Shown: positions 1 through 9,734, counted from the first letter of the stretch. The stretch is 64,000 nt of DNA from Labia minor (GCA_963082975.1 OY720346.1:69741267-69805266), one strand, 5' to 3'. Translations and numbers: made by a program. The notes: generated by a model not told the origin, from the sequence alone.

Positions 1-994
1 TTAACTCCCCAGGCGCTCTCGAGATCGCACTACTGCAGAAGATAAAATTTGAATTTATTTTCTTGGACTTGTAAAATCATCCCCCAGTTGTGAGTCCATG
101 TGTGTCATTGTCCCCTCGCCACAGACTACATCGTGCATAAAAATTCGAAATCCGAAGGCAGCAATTGCAAACATGCCTACAGTAAGTAAAATTTTATTAT
201 ATAAATTATTTTATATTAATATTAAATTTATTAATATATTATTAAATATTTTTTTTATTTACAAAATTTTACATATTTGCCATATTAAATATTATTATTT
301 ATATTTACATTAATAATCAGTATTACTGAATTATGTACATATAAAATAAAATATTTGAATATATTATTATTATATGTTGTCTATTGAAAATGAACGAGTT
401 TCTTTCTAATTTAACTATTCTTCGTATACCTGATCCAAGACAATAGGCTAAGTTTTTATTAAACAGACCATATTTATAACCTGTCGATCAACCCATGTAC
501 TTAAAATTCGATATTCCAAACATATATATTAAACTATTTTAAAATTATTTGTTATCATTTCTCAGATGGATTAATCATGAAAACAGCGATTTTACAACAA
601 GCAAGAAGAAAAAGTTAAACCGTGGAGTGATACCTCAGAAAGTAACCCAAGATAATATGTTTTGTGTATTTAATAATAAAACTATTTTCAAAGGTGTAAA
701 TTTATACGTCTCACAATATATGAAAAAACAATATGTAAATAAGATATGTTTAATAGTGAGATCACATAATTTGTAAATATAATTTTATAATTTTTATTAA
801 TTTTCAAATATATATTGTTTATATACATAAAAAATTATTCGTTTCTTTTAGATATGTTAATTACATAAAAAGATTGTAGAAAATTTTCAGTTTAATTAAA
901 AATTATTTATTTGGAAATTAAACCAATATTTATCTCCAAATAGATAATTTTTCATTCTACAATTTTTTAATTCCCAACATTCACAATATTCCTT

Positions 995-1085
995 AAAAAA
1001 AAAAAAAAGAAAAAAAAAAAGAAAAAAAAGAAAAAAAAAAGAAAAAAAAGAAAAAAAAAAAAAAATCACACGCACGCACACACAC
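995..1085. repeat. A-rich tract with interspersed G, then CA repeat
   Basis: About 70 bases of A runs broken by single G, then a short CACACGCACGCACA stretch. Identical copies lie at 15820-15910 and 30645-30735. Its unchanged length in all three units argues for very recent copying. Confidence 0.9.
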
Positions 1086-1189
1086 AAGCCCGATTTTTTA
1101 TAAAATTAGTTAGCCGAGGACGATACCAGGTGGCGCGATGTGCTAAAACTTTGCTTCAAAATTTAACCCGGAGTGGGGACATCTTATAG

Positions 1190-1783
1190 ATAGTCTGTGG
1201 TATAGAGCTTTTCTCTGGGATAGAGCAAGTGTATTACGAAATAATTGATACCATTGTTCTTCAAATGGAAACAAGATTTAAGGATATGTCACAGTTAGCA
1301 TACTTTGCTTTAGGTGATACTTCGAAATTCAGCGATTTTAGTAAAAGCTTTCCTAAAAATCTTGTAATCCTTCTACACAATCAATTTCAAAACGTATTTG
1401 AAAAACAAAAGTTAATAAACGAACTAACTGTAATTTATGAGGATACACAATTTCATAATATAAGATTTGATAAATTTCTACAACTTTTTAATGAAAATGA
1501 TTACAATGAAATTTTTGCAGAAGCATATAAACTTTTCATATTGATAGGCACGATTCCGATGACAAGTGTTTCCATAGAGCGCAATTTCTCATGTTTAAAA
1601 CGCATAAAAAATTATTTAAGAAATTCAATGTCGCAGGAAAGGTTGTCTTCTCTTTCTTTGTTATCAATAGAAAAAGAATTATTAATTCAAATTTCAAAAC
1701 AAGATAACTTCTCAGATCAAATTATTGAATTATTTTCAAAATTAAAAGATAGACGAATAAATTTAATTTACAAAAATAAATAA
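1190..1783 (+). pseudogene. hAT transposase C-terminal (dimerisation) fragment, unit A1
   Basis: An open frame of about 190 codons with no ATG at its start; it opens after a stop at 1187-1189. The segment with PMTSVSIERNFSCLKRIKNY followed by a leucine-rich tail is the hAT C-terminal dimerisation motif (SVxxERxFSxLKxIKxxLRxxMxxxRLxxLxLLxIE) as found in ZMYM1-like hAT transposases. The RNase-H-like catalytic core and the N-terminal zinc finger are absent, so this is a 5'-truncated remnant of a cut-and-paste DNA transposase. It lies within the hAT element whose left terminal repeat is at 14371 of the preceding unit. Confidence 0.85.
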
Positions 1784-1849
1784 ATACATCTTTTTTCTTT
1801 CTCTTTTTCTACTTTTCGTAAGTTATCTTATATATAAAATTCTCGTGTC

Positions 1850-2090
1850 ACAAAACTTTGAAATCATACTCCTCCGAAACGGCTTGACCGATTCTTATGA
1901 AATTTTTTATGTATATTCAGTAGGTCTCAGGGCATGTCAGACTTCCTTTACAAAACCGCTAATTGGTAAGGTGTGTCCAGGAAATGCTAATTAATTAAAA
2001 ATAGTTTAGTTACCATACTAGCTCATAGAGGCGCTGGTGGCGATAATTTGACATCATATATATATCCTGATAGGAGCCTTCAAATATAAG
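1850..2090. repeat. Dispersed-repeat-like segment upstream of the tRNA-like region
   Basis: It contains a stretch (about 1872-1912) of the type 'cggcttgaccgattcttatgaaatttttta', related to the core of R2 (accgattttgatgaaatttgg). It then runs directly into the tRNA-like A/B box region. It may be the body of the same small element. Copies at 16675-16915 and 31500-31740. Confidence 0.45.
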
Positions 2091-2175
2091 TGGTTCGTAG
2101 GTGAACGGTCTAAGGCGTTAACTTATGACTTTGTACTTTCGGTTCGAAACTAGCAAAGGCACATTTTTTTTTAAA
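2091..2175 (+). ncRNA. tRNA-like Pol III promoter region (SINE head), unit A1
   Basis: An A-box-like block at 2098-2108 (TAGGTGAACGG, 10 of 11 to TRGYNNARNNG) and a B-box-like block at 2141-2151 (GGTTCGAAACT, 10 of 11 to GGTTCGANNCC) are separated by 32 bases, the spacing of a tRNA gene. A run of T, a Pol III-type terminator, follows at about 2164. The acceptor and T stems do not pair well, so it is not a working tRNA gene. A tRNA-derived SINE head is more likely. Whether it is transcribed is unknown. Confidence 0.6.
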
Positions 2176-2221
2176 GTATTATATATTTTTTTTACAAATT
2201 TATTAATTTTTATTATTTTAA

Positions 2222-2395
2222 TATTTTATTATTTTATTTTATTAAATTAATTTTATTAAATTAAATTTTATTATTAAATTGTATTTTATTAAATTAAATT
2301 TTATTATTAAATTGTATTTTATTAAATTAAATTTTATTATTAAATTGTATTTTATTAAATTTTAATATTAAATTGTATTTTATTAAATTAATAAT
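2222..2395. repeat. A/T-only minisatellite, about 33-bp unit
   Basis: Roughly four tandem copies, the last shortened, of a 33-base unit built from ATTTTATTAAATTAAATTTT plus TATTATTAAATTGT. Copies at 17047-17220 and 31872-32045. Confidence 0.75.
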
Positions 2396-2399
2396 TATG

Positions 2400-3586
2400 T
2401 CAATTAATTTTTTGTGAATAAATAAACAAATATAAAAACTATATATAAAATTTGAATTTTCATCCATTCATTCATTTAAAATGATATTAACTTTCTCTTC
2501 CTTCTTGGAAAAACCCATATTGCCATCCCTAGCGTCAACTATCTATGTATATATATAAAAAAGGTTTTTGTCTGCATATTGCAGCTGGATGCTCTCTGTG
2601 CTCAGAATTTAAAAATTATTATAATATTTCACTTTTTATTTTAAATTCTAATATTCAAATATCAATTAAATTAAATAATTTATTCTAAAAGTTGTCATTT
2701 AAATTTATTTAATAAAATATTTAGATCATATTTAACTTAATTCTTTATATATATTTGAATATTTCTTCTTTTCTATTTGAAAGTGAAAGCTTAAAAAAAA
2801 CAGAATATATTATTTTTAAACTTTTATGAACACAAAAATATTTTCTAATCGTCAATTAAAATGACTAAATTATATTATTTTTGTTTTTGTTTCAATTATT
2901 AATTACAAATATATTTTAAGTGCAAAAATGATTTCATGGTTAATTAAAATATGTTTTTTTAGACAAATGATATAAACGAGATGTTTTAAATTTATGTCTT
3001 TTTTATATTTTTTTATTAATAGGCTTCTTTTTTTATTTTTAATTTTTAATAAATTCTCTTTTTTGATATGATATTAATAAAAAATAATATTAAATTGTAT
3101 ATAAAATTAAAAATTAGAATATTTGAATTTTTTTAAATTTTAACACATGTAATCAATCATATGCATAACGAATGGAAAATTTTGAAAATCAACTTAGTAT
3201 TAAATTCAGAAAAAAATACTCATATATAGAATATAATAGACCATTCGAATATAATTTAAAACTATTTTTCTCCTTCTATTTTAAATTTTAAAAAAAACGG
3301 AGTGTTACGAAATTAAGATGCCTGGATAGATAAATGGGCTGGAAGAGGAGGCAATTTATAATTTTCTTCTAATTCAGATTGAAATTAATAGTGATAAGAA
3401 AATATATTTATTAACAAAATCTTAATATACAAAATGTAGAATTTGAATATGTAGAAGGATAATAATATTTGAGAAAATTTAAATCGAGGTAGAAATCGGG
3501 AAACGCCTGTTATCATGCAGTAAAGAGGGTTATCTCATCAAAATTATTATCAAAAGGAATCAAAATTAAAATATATAAACCAATTA
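2400..3586. other. A/T-rich stretch with no recognisable gene
   Basis: Almost wholly A/T with scattered T and A runs. No coding frame of interest, hairpin or known repeat was recognised on either strand. Equivalent stretches: 17225-18411 and 32050-33236. Confidence 0.6.
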
Positions 3587-3987
3587 TTTTGCCTGCCTGT
3601 TGTATTATATGGGTGGGACGCATGGTCTATGACCCTGGGAGAAGAGAGTAGATTCAGAGTATTCTTTCCAGCATATATTGGCCAAAGAAAGGTGAGGTCA
3701 CCGGGGAATGGCGGAGACTGCATAACGAGGAATGGCATGACCTCTATGCATCTTCAGAAATAGTTAGGGTTATAAAAGCGAAAAAGCTGCGATAGGCAGG
3801 AGACGTGGCTAGAATGGGAGAGGAAAAAGATATGGATTGGAAAACGGTGCGGAGACCGATTGGAAAACGTCCGCTTGGAAGACCAAGGACGCGTAGGAAG
3901 GGACGTAAGAGAGATGGGGCAAGGACTCAAGATAGGGACACTTGGAGAAATGTGGTTGCTGCGGCCAAGTACTTTCGAGTTCCTTAG
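3587..3987 (+). pseudogene. Non-LTR retrotransposon (LINE) reverse-transcriptase tail, decayed, unit A1
   Basis: Three reading frames must be combined to follow the protein. The first part (from about 3595) reads VVLYGWDAWSMTLGEE, matching the conserved VLYGxExW block after the RT core. After a frame change come GEVTGEWRRLHNEEWHDLY and VARMGEE, and then GKRPLGRPRTR, the basic 'GRPR' tail typical of arthropod endonuclease-reverse transcriptases. A TAG replaces the usual Trp just before the AGDVARMGEE part. This is the last portion of a LINE protein; the endonuclease and catalytic RT parts are absent. It lies about 110 bp upstream of the Helitron-like end, an order repeated in the inverted copy at 50.5-51.07 kb. 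Confidence 0.85.
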
Positions 3988-4099
3988 AGTCACACAGAGA
4001 TAGATAGATATAACATATACAATAATATACAATAATAATATATATCATTAAAATATATTTTAAATAAGAACACAAAAAGAAATGAATGTTTTATGTAAT

Positions 4100-4230
4100 A
4101 TACTGATTGAAACAAAATGGATGAAAACCTTTTACTACTCTTAACCAAACACTATGTACCACTCGGGGGGTACAGGGGGCGGAGCCCCCGTCTAGGTGCG
4201 GAGAGCGCCGAAGGCGCTCGGGGCAGCTAG
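4100..4230 (+). mobile_element. Helitron-type 3' terminus with two GC-rich hairpins, unit A1
   Basis: In strongly A/T DNA this is a GC-rich block. One hairpin is GGGGGC-gga-GCCCCC (4175-4189). The second is GAGCGCC-gaa-GGCGCTC (4203-4219), followed 7 bases later by CTAG (4227-4230) and then T. A hairpin a few bases before CTRR, with insertion before T, is the known 3' end of Helitrons. An independent diverged copy in the other orientation (50531-50670) stops at the same CTAG, which supports this being a true end. The 5' end was not identified. The adjacent LINE tail may be a captured fragment. Confidence 0.7.
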
Positions 4231-5058
4231 TATATATATATATATAGTGTGGAACTGCCGTATGACAATGTAAAAAAAAATAGGGAAATTTTTTATTTAG
4301 GGATTTATTCTTTTAGGGATATTTTACTTAGTGATTTTTGCAATTAGGGATTTTTACATGATTTCTTTCAAAATATCCTACCACTACGGCGGACGAAAAG
4401 ATTTCGAAATCTTAAAGTAGTTTTTTTATAAATAACTCCTATATATCATTAAGTTTAGGTAAAAATGAATATAATGAAACATTTAATAAATTCGATTCCC
4501 TATAAATTTAATACGACAGTATGATAATTCTCATAAAAATGGGTATTTATTGAGAAAATCAATAAAATGTGCTTTGAAACCTCTTTAAACTACCCTTACT
4601 TATGGTCCGATCTTGTCCAAAAACAATCCAATTCCCGCCCATCATTCCAAAAAAAAACATCTAAATATCAAATTTCAAGACAATATCTCATTTTTTTAGA
4701 CGTAATCTCGGTAACGAGCCGGTTCAAAAATTTTTTTTTGCAGTTTTGGATTCAGAACCGTCTGAAAAGTGGAAATCTCGAAGAATCTCGGAACAAAAAT
4801 TTTCAAAATTATATAAATAATAATATGAAATAGTCAATAAATCTTACTTATTATACTAGGAAAAGTTGTATATATATATGTGTGTGTGTGTGGAATGGAG
4901 CAATTAATTAAGTAGGTCTTTGAAAACAATATTTTTCATATACCAATGATCATTTCTTAGTATGTATTTTGTCGATAAATTTATGCTTAAGACCGACATT
5001 TGTTCGTTGCTCTAAATTATCGACTGTTGCCTGTTTTCCTCACTCAAGCGTTCGTTTT
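4231..5058. other. A/T-rich stretch, no recognised gene
   Basis: Begins with a short TA microsatellite just after the Helitron-like end. At 4270-4360 'tagggatttatt'-like words recur. A (GT) run lies near 4880. No protein in any frame was recognised. Equivalent stretches: 19056-19883 and 33881-34708. Confidence 0.5.
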
Positions 5059-5335
5059 TACTATCACGCCAGAGACAGTATTGTGATCATGAAAATTTTT
5101 GATTTCGAGCTTTTGATGTTTTTATAAGTTTTAAAGATCCCTGAGTCATTTTCAGTAAATTTAAAAATTATGTCTGTCTGTGTATGTATATGCAGACAAG
5201 ATTACGCAAAAATGGTTTGAGCTAGAATCATGAAATTTGGTATACGGGCATTATTCAAAATTCGTAGTTTTCTATCTACTTATGAGAAATGTAGCTCAAC
5301 GGGAAGAGGGTCATTACCAACCACGTTTTCATTTT
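5059..5335 (+). repeat. R1 repeat (diverged copy), unit A1
   Basis: Starts with an imperfect stem-loop at 5059-5080 (tactatca..agacagta). A TGTCTGTCTGTG microsatellite lies at about 5171. The block 'gagctagaatcatgaaatttgg' follows, then a CGGGAAGAGGGTCATTACC tract. It aligns along its length with the R1 copy at 6282. Copies at 19884-20160 and 34709-34985. Confidence 0.75.
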
Positions 5336-5432
5336 TACCGACCGACGATAGTAAGGGAGGTATTGTTTTCACACCAAATTTCACATGTGGAGATTTTTAC
5401 ATATCTCCACGAATCATGCATTTTCTAAACAG
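5336..5432 (+). repeat. R3 repeat, unit A1
   Basis: Begins ACCGACCGACGATAGTAAGG and contains a hairpin formed by GGAGAT and ATCTCC around 5390-5412. The same block occurs inverted just upstream of gene copies 1, 2, 3 and 5, and directly at 44862 and 62796. Copies at 20161-20257 and 34986-35082. Confidence 0.8.
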
Positions 5433-5613
5433 AAAAAATGTGCAGCATCGTACACGTGGCGGAAGTGAAACTTCTTACAATCTAGAGAATAAGATAAATT
5501 TTAGTTGAGAGTGTGAGTGAGAGAGAAATAGAGAAAAATAAAGGGATCATTTCGAAAGACATATAACAGTATAAAATTTTCGTAACAAATATTCGCTTTA
5601 TTATTATTATTAT

Positions 5614-6183
5614 CTACTCTATCATCATATCTACATTGCCTGTACTATTGTCGGTTGGTGATTCAATTGGTAATACTGATATTAATGGCTTGTGATAACT
5701 AAAATAAGATATATATGTTCGTGATTCGATATTTTCTATATAACGTGTAAAAACAGCATCTATTGTAGTTCCAGATTTTGTTGTTGATTCCTTGGGATCG
5801 TTATTTATAAGCAGACCAAATGTTTCTCGAAGAAAGTTGATCAACGGCAACGAATCATCGGATCCAAAATTTACATTAAAATCTCCCCCGAGAATTAGAG
5901 GGATTTTATCTTCGCCTCGTTCAAGTGCATTAGCACCTGTGTGGCTATAAACCAGTAGTGAACGGTGTATGAAATAAATAATATCGTCTAAATTTTGGTC
6001 GTTATTTTTTTTCGGCATAGTGAAATCTGTGGAGTAGAGAAAAGCAGTTTTAAATGCAATAATAATTTTAAATTGATTTAGTAGTGTTAAAGTAATGTTG
6101 AGATTCGGATAAATAACGTGAATGGTCATCGACGCACATAACTGTATGTGTTGGCGTGTGAATCGCCGACCATGTTCACACAC
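5614..6183 (-). pseudogene. Endonuclease/exonuclease/phosphatase (EEP) domain fragment, unit A1
   Basis: About 190 codons open on the minus strand, without an ATG at the beginning (the frame opens at a GTG). The segment LILGGDFNVNF holds the catalytic Asp/Asn motif (GDFN) of the EEP nuclease fold. The later parts STTKSGTTIDAVFTR and YFSYHKPLISVL correspond to the end of the domain, where SYHKP sits at the place of the usual SDH-type motif. The N-terminal catalytic Glu region is not visible, so the fragment is incomplete. This type of domain occurs in Helentron-type rolling-circle transposons and in non-LTR elements. It is flanked on both sides by R1/R3 repeats, which favours a Helentron-like origin, but that is inference. 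Confidence 0.7.
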
Positions 6184-6247
6184 ACAATTACATGCGTCGG
6201 TATGAGTGCACGCTGTATATTTGACTTGAGAATTTTAATTATTTCAC

Positions 6248-6270
6248 GATATATATATATATATATATAA
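6248..6270. repeat. TA microsatellite
   Basis: About eleven TA units directly before the R1 copy at 6282; repeated at 21073 and 35897. Confidence 0.8.
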
Positions 6271-6281
6271 ATATCAATTTT

Positions 6282-6775
6282 TACTATCTCGCCAGAGATA
6301 GTATTGCGATCACGAAAATTTTCGATGTTGAGATTTTGATGTTTTTATACGTTTTGAAGGTTCCTGAATCATTTTCACTAAGGTTGAGAAAAATGTCTGT
6401 ATGTGTGTATGTGTGTGTGTATGTATGTAGGCAAGATTACGCAAAAACGGTTTGAGCTAGAATGATGAAATTTGGTACATGGACATTATTCAAAATTCAT
6501 AGTTTTCTATCAACTTTTGAGAAATGTAGGTCAACCGGAAGAGGGTCATTACCTACAACGTTTTGATTTTTTTTCCTCTAAAGTGACCGTAAAAATAAAG
6601 ATATATGTTTGATAATTTTTCACATGATTAATAATTGTATAAAACTGCTATATATAGAATTTCAGCTTGATTGATTCGCTAAAATTACCAGAATTAATTT
6701 TTTAACACTGCAAATCTCACGCGCCAACACGTAACGTGGTGCCATCAACAAAAAGCCAAACATGCGCTGGTTTAA
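6282..6775 (+). mobile_element. R1 repeat, best copy (non-autonomous, Helentron/DINE-1-like?), unit A1
   Basis: Opens with a perfect stem-loop TACTATCT-cgcc..AGATAGTA (6282-6303). A GT microsatellite lies at 6395-6425. Next come the core 'gatgaaatttggtacatgg' and an ACCGGAAGAGGGTCATTACC tract, and it ends near CTGGTTTAAT. A terminal stem-loop plus an internal microsatellite and no coding capacity resembles DINE-1/HINE elements, although the exact ends were not proven. Other copies: 12242-12622 and 13803-14039 (minus), 49739-50119 (minus), 55640-55830 (minus, truncated). In A2: 21107-21600; in A3: 35931-36424. Confidence 0.65.
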
Positions 6776-6866
6776 TATTTATTATTTATTATTTATAATT
6801 TATAATTAATTAAATTTAATTTAAATATAATATATTATGTTATTTAATCCAATTCAAATTGCGAGA

Positions 6867-6877
6867 TAGTCGAGTGG
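6867..6877 (+). promoter_or_regulatory. Perfect Pol III A-box-like sequence, no B box
   Basis: TAGTCGAGTGG matches the A-box consensus at all 11 positions, in a context (gcgagatagtcgagtgg) like the start of a class II tRNA. No GGTTCGA B box follows within 100 bases. Likely a worn tRNA-derived remnant. A related block is at 55624-55640. Copies at 21692 and 36516. Confidence 0.35.
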
Positions 6878-6957
6878 AGACACTCCAGCTAATTATATAT
6901 GACTTAACTAGCGCGCATGCGCGCCGTGGACTTTGGACCTAGCGAGAGGGTATTAGA

Positions 6958-7100
6958 ACGAAAGACAGCACAAAACGAAGACGCAGATAGCCTCTTTCTC
7001 AAAGACGAAAGACCGGACAAAAGAAAGACGCAGATAGCCTCTTTCTCAAGAACGAAACACCGCACAAAAGAGAGACGGAGATAGAGGCTATCTCATTCTC
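6958..7100. repeat. 47-bp minisatellite, three copies, unit A1
   Basis: Three imperfect copies (starting about 6958, 7005 and 7052) of ACGAAAGAC..GACGCAGATAGCCTCTTTCTCAAG. A self-complementary GCGCGCATGCGCGC at 6911-6924 lies just before. Copies at 21783-21925 and 36607-36749. Confidence 0.8.
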
Positions 7101-7222
7101 ACTCGTTATATCTATATCTTTTTTCTCTCTTGCGTTACGAATGCGTTACGAAATTTCAATTTTTCAATTCACTCTCCATTCTCAACCAAATGTCAGGACG
7201 CCGCTAAAGAAGTTTCACTTCA

Positions 7223-7763
7223 AAAAGTATTTTTAACATGATGTCTGTCCGTCCGTCCGTCCGTATAGATGTGTACAGCCTGAATGGTTCAACCGATTTT
7301 GATGAAATTTGGTATATTTACTTAATGCGTCAGTGTGATGAATTGATCAACTTTTGGTGCAAATCCGGAAACCGGAAGTGGTAATATTAGCGATCGACGA
7401 TAGGAAGGGAGGTATTGTTTTCACACCAAATTTCACATGTGGAGATTTTTTACATATCACCACGAATCATGCACTTTGTATTGATTTTATCCACGAGAAA
7501 AATCATATTTATTAGATTTTTCTTAATTTAAAATTATATGACGTCATCCAGCCATTCATGACGTCACAGCCTGGTCTTGCATATATATTATAAATAAAAT
7601 AAAATTAAAAATGTTTATATTTATTATTTATGTTATATGCCTATCTGTTTTTTATTACATTAATAATTAATATTAAAATTATTTGAAATTGTTTCTGTAG
7701 CTGGAAATTAATTTACTTCAAACCGTCGGTCGGTTCGGACCTGGCTACAGGTCAACTTATTTT
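7223..7763 (+). repeat. R2 left arm of large inverted repeat, unit A1
   Basis: About 540 bases that recur in inverse orientation at 8835-9376. The arm starts near ATGATGTCTGTCCGTCCGTC, carries 'accgattttgatgaaatttgg' and TCCGGAAACCGGAAGTGGTA, and ends with the hairpin GGACCTG-gcta-CAGGTC followed by AACTTATTTT. Confidence 0.9.
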
Positions 7764-8834
7764 ACCTCTATTCGTAAAAATCATGGTTTCTTTTTCCTTA
7801 ACAATTGAATTTTGTTTAGTTGAAGAAGAATGAAATAAAGGACATTTTCAAACCTTTGAAAATAGATAATATCCAGGTGGACATTTATTAATAAAAAAAA
7901 AAAATAATAAAAAAACAATATTCTTTTTATACTGGCCTGGCCAACATGCGGCCCACCGTGAAAAATTGTGTGGCCCGCCAGTTAACTTTCTATTTCTTTT
8001 GTAACTTTCTTTTAAACTCAGGTATTTGGACAATTCAGGTATTTGAAAAATCTATGAAACTATACTTACTTGAATAAGAGAGACAATAATAATACAACAA
8101 AGACCCTTTAGACACCTAACCCTTCTCAAAAGATAATACACATGTCATATTCCAGTTGGAGAGAAAAGATATTCAAGGGAAAATTGGAAGAAGAATTTGA
8201 TGTGAAATTTTAGTCTATTTAGAAAATAAATGAAAGCCTGAGTTTAACCCAAACTTTATATCATATCGAATATATATTTACAAAGAATATTTTGATTAAA
8301 TTAAATTATAAATTATATATTATTTATACAAAAATCAAATTATCCAGGTTTTTGAAAAAACAGCAAGAAGTTAAGTTTTAATAAGCATATAATAATATAT
8401 TTTAAATAATATTTATTACTATCATTTTCTTAAGGTGTAGAGGATGAGAAAAAATTTTACATTACAACCCATTTTCTCACCATCTGATCAATAAATGGTC
8501 ATTGATAAATGAAAAAAACGCCTTATTTAATAAATTCTCTCAACCTATAATCATTTTATTTATTAATTGTATATATATAAATATATTATTTTTGATCTAA
8601 ACGAATAGAAAAGGATTTTACATAAAATTTTTAATCATTCCACAAATTAATAATATAATAAATGACACATTGTAAATTGTGGATAAAAAAATATATTTCA
8701 TTATATGTTATCATAATTATTATACTAGAAAAAATTATATATATATATATATATATATTTAATTTTATTACGAAATTAATTAAAAAATTTTAAAATATTT
8801 TAAAGATAAAAAATCATTGATATAATATCAATTA
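7764..8834. repeat. Spacer between R2 arms, unit A1
   Basis: About 1.07 kb. Near 7935-7985 is a GC-richer block with TGGCCTGGCCAACATGCGGCCC and a later GGCCCGCCA, resembling a decayed DNA-transposon fragment. The block 7866-7895 (gataatatccaggtggacat) recurs at 55013. The rest is A/T-rich with no recognised protein. Parts reappear at 56330-56760 and 57060-57560, so this is itself dispersed repeat. Copies at 22589-23659 and 37413-38483. Confidence 0.6.
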
Positions 8835-9376
8835 AAAATAAGTTGACCTGTAGCCAGGTCCGAACCGACCGACGGTTTGAAGTAAATTAATTTCCAGCTA
8901 CAGAAACAATTTCAAATAATTTTAATATTAATTATTAATGTAATAAAAAACAGATAGGCATATAACATAAATAATAAATATAAACATTTTTAATTTTATT
9001 TTATTTATAATATATATGCAAGACCAGGCTGTGACGTCATGAATGGCTGGATGACGTCATATAATTTTAAATTAAGAAAAATCTAATAAATATGATTTTT
9101 CTCGTGGATAAAATCAATACAAAGTGCATGATTCGTGGTGATATGTAAAAAATCTCCACATGTGAAATTTGGTGTGAAAACAATACCTCCCTTCCTATCG
9201 TCGATCGCTAATATTACCACTTCCGGTTTCCGGATTTGCACCAAAAGTTGATCAATTCATCACACTGACGCATTAAGTAAATATACCAAATTTCATCAAA
9301 ATCGGTTGAACCGTTCAAGCTGTACACATCTATACGAACGGACGGACGGACAGACATCATGCTAAATATACTTTTT
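8835..9376 (-). repeat. R2 right arm of large inverted repeat, unit A1
   Basis: Inverse complement of 7223-7763, beginning AAAATAAGTTGACCTG and ending in the GGACGGACGGACAGACATCAT microsatellite. The whole 7223-9376 block could fold into a cruciform with a stem of about 0.54 kb. Confidence 0.9.
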
Positions 9377-9379
9377 TCT

Positions 9380-9478
9380 GTTAAGAAAATGCATGATTCG
9401 TGGAGATATGTAAAAATCTCCACATGTGAAATTTGGTGTGAAAACAATACCTCCCTTACTATCGTCGGTCGGTAAAAA
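9380..9478 (-). repeat. R3 repeat (inverted), upstream of gene copy 1
   Basis: Same block as 5336-5432 on the other strand, ending TACTATCGTCGGTCGGTAAA about 440 bases before the F-box/LRR start codon. Copies at 24205-24303 and 39029-39127; a related copy lies before gene 5. Confidence 0.8.
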
Positions 9479-9734
9479 GAGGCGGTAGGCAAATATAATA
9501 CATTAATTAATAATAATTAAAAAAATTAAAATCATTTAAAATAAGAAGTTTCAAAATTTCTAGATTTTTTAAATCATTATAATTTATGAATATTTAATGA
9601 TTACATTTAAAATCATTTGAAAGTTATAATTTCATCTTCACAAACAGAGATTAAAAAATAATAAAATCGAAATATTGAAAAAATATAATAGGGAGGTAGA
9701 AAAAAAGTTCGAATTCCCCTCTTCTTATTTTTAT

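Larger units (their letters stand above)
1..1815 (+). mobile_element. hAT-family element, 3' part (left end outside the window)
   Basis: Right part of the degraded hAT element seen with its left end at 14371-16640 and 29196-31465. It carries the transposase C-terminal fragment at 1190-1783. Splice-like signals are visible: a GTAAGT donor at about 181 and a pyrimidine-rich AG acceptor at about 565. No inverted copy of the left terminal repeat was found after the coding fragment, so the right end is missing or unrecognisable; the given end is approximate. Confidence 0.6.

Noticed and set aside
549..776. 75-codon frame in unit A
   Set aside because: No motif recognised, lies inside the degraded hAT element, and starts at a non-ATG codon (TTG). 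Not called as a gene.
896..1087. Minus-strand frame rich in Phe and Cys-Val
   Set aside because: It is the translation of the A/G tract and CA repeat; low-complexity artefact, repeated in A2 and A3.
2091..2162. Functional tRNA gene
   Set aside because: A and B boxes are good, but the acceptor and T stems do not pair and no proper anticodon arm can be drawn. Reported as tRNA-like only.
2222..2395. CRISPR-like array
   Set aside because: The repeats are A/T only, directly abutting without unique spacers; a minisatellite. No CRISPR is expected in a eukaryotic context.
5230..5508. Overlapping 92- and 63-codon frames, with similar frames at 9214-9492 and 44781-44972
   Set aside because: They are translations of R1/R3/R2 repeat DNA; the same peptide words recur because the repeats recur, on both strands.
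7848..8033. 61-codon minus-strand frame with Cys-Trp-Pro words in the R2 spacer
   Set aside because: Short, no ATG-supported homology, and partly repeated elsewhere as noncoding repeat; treated as transposon debris.
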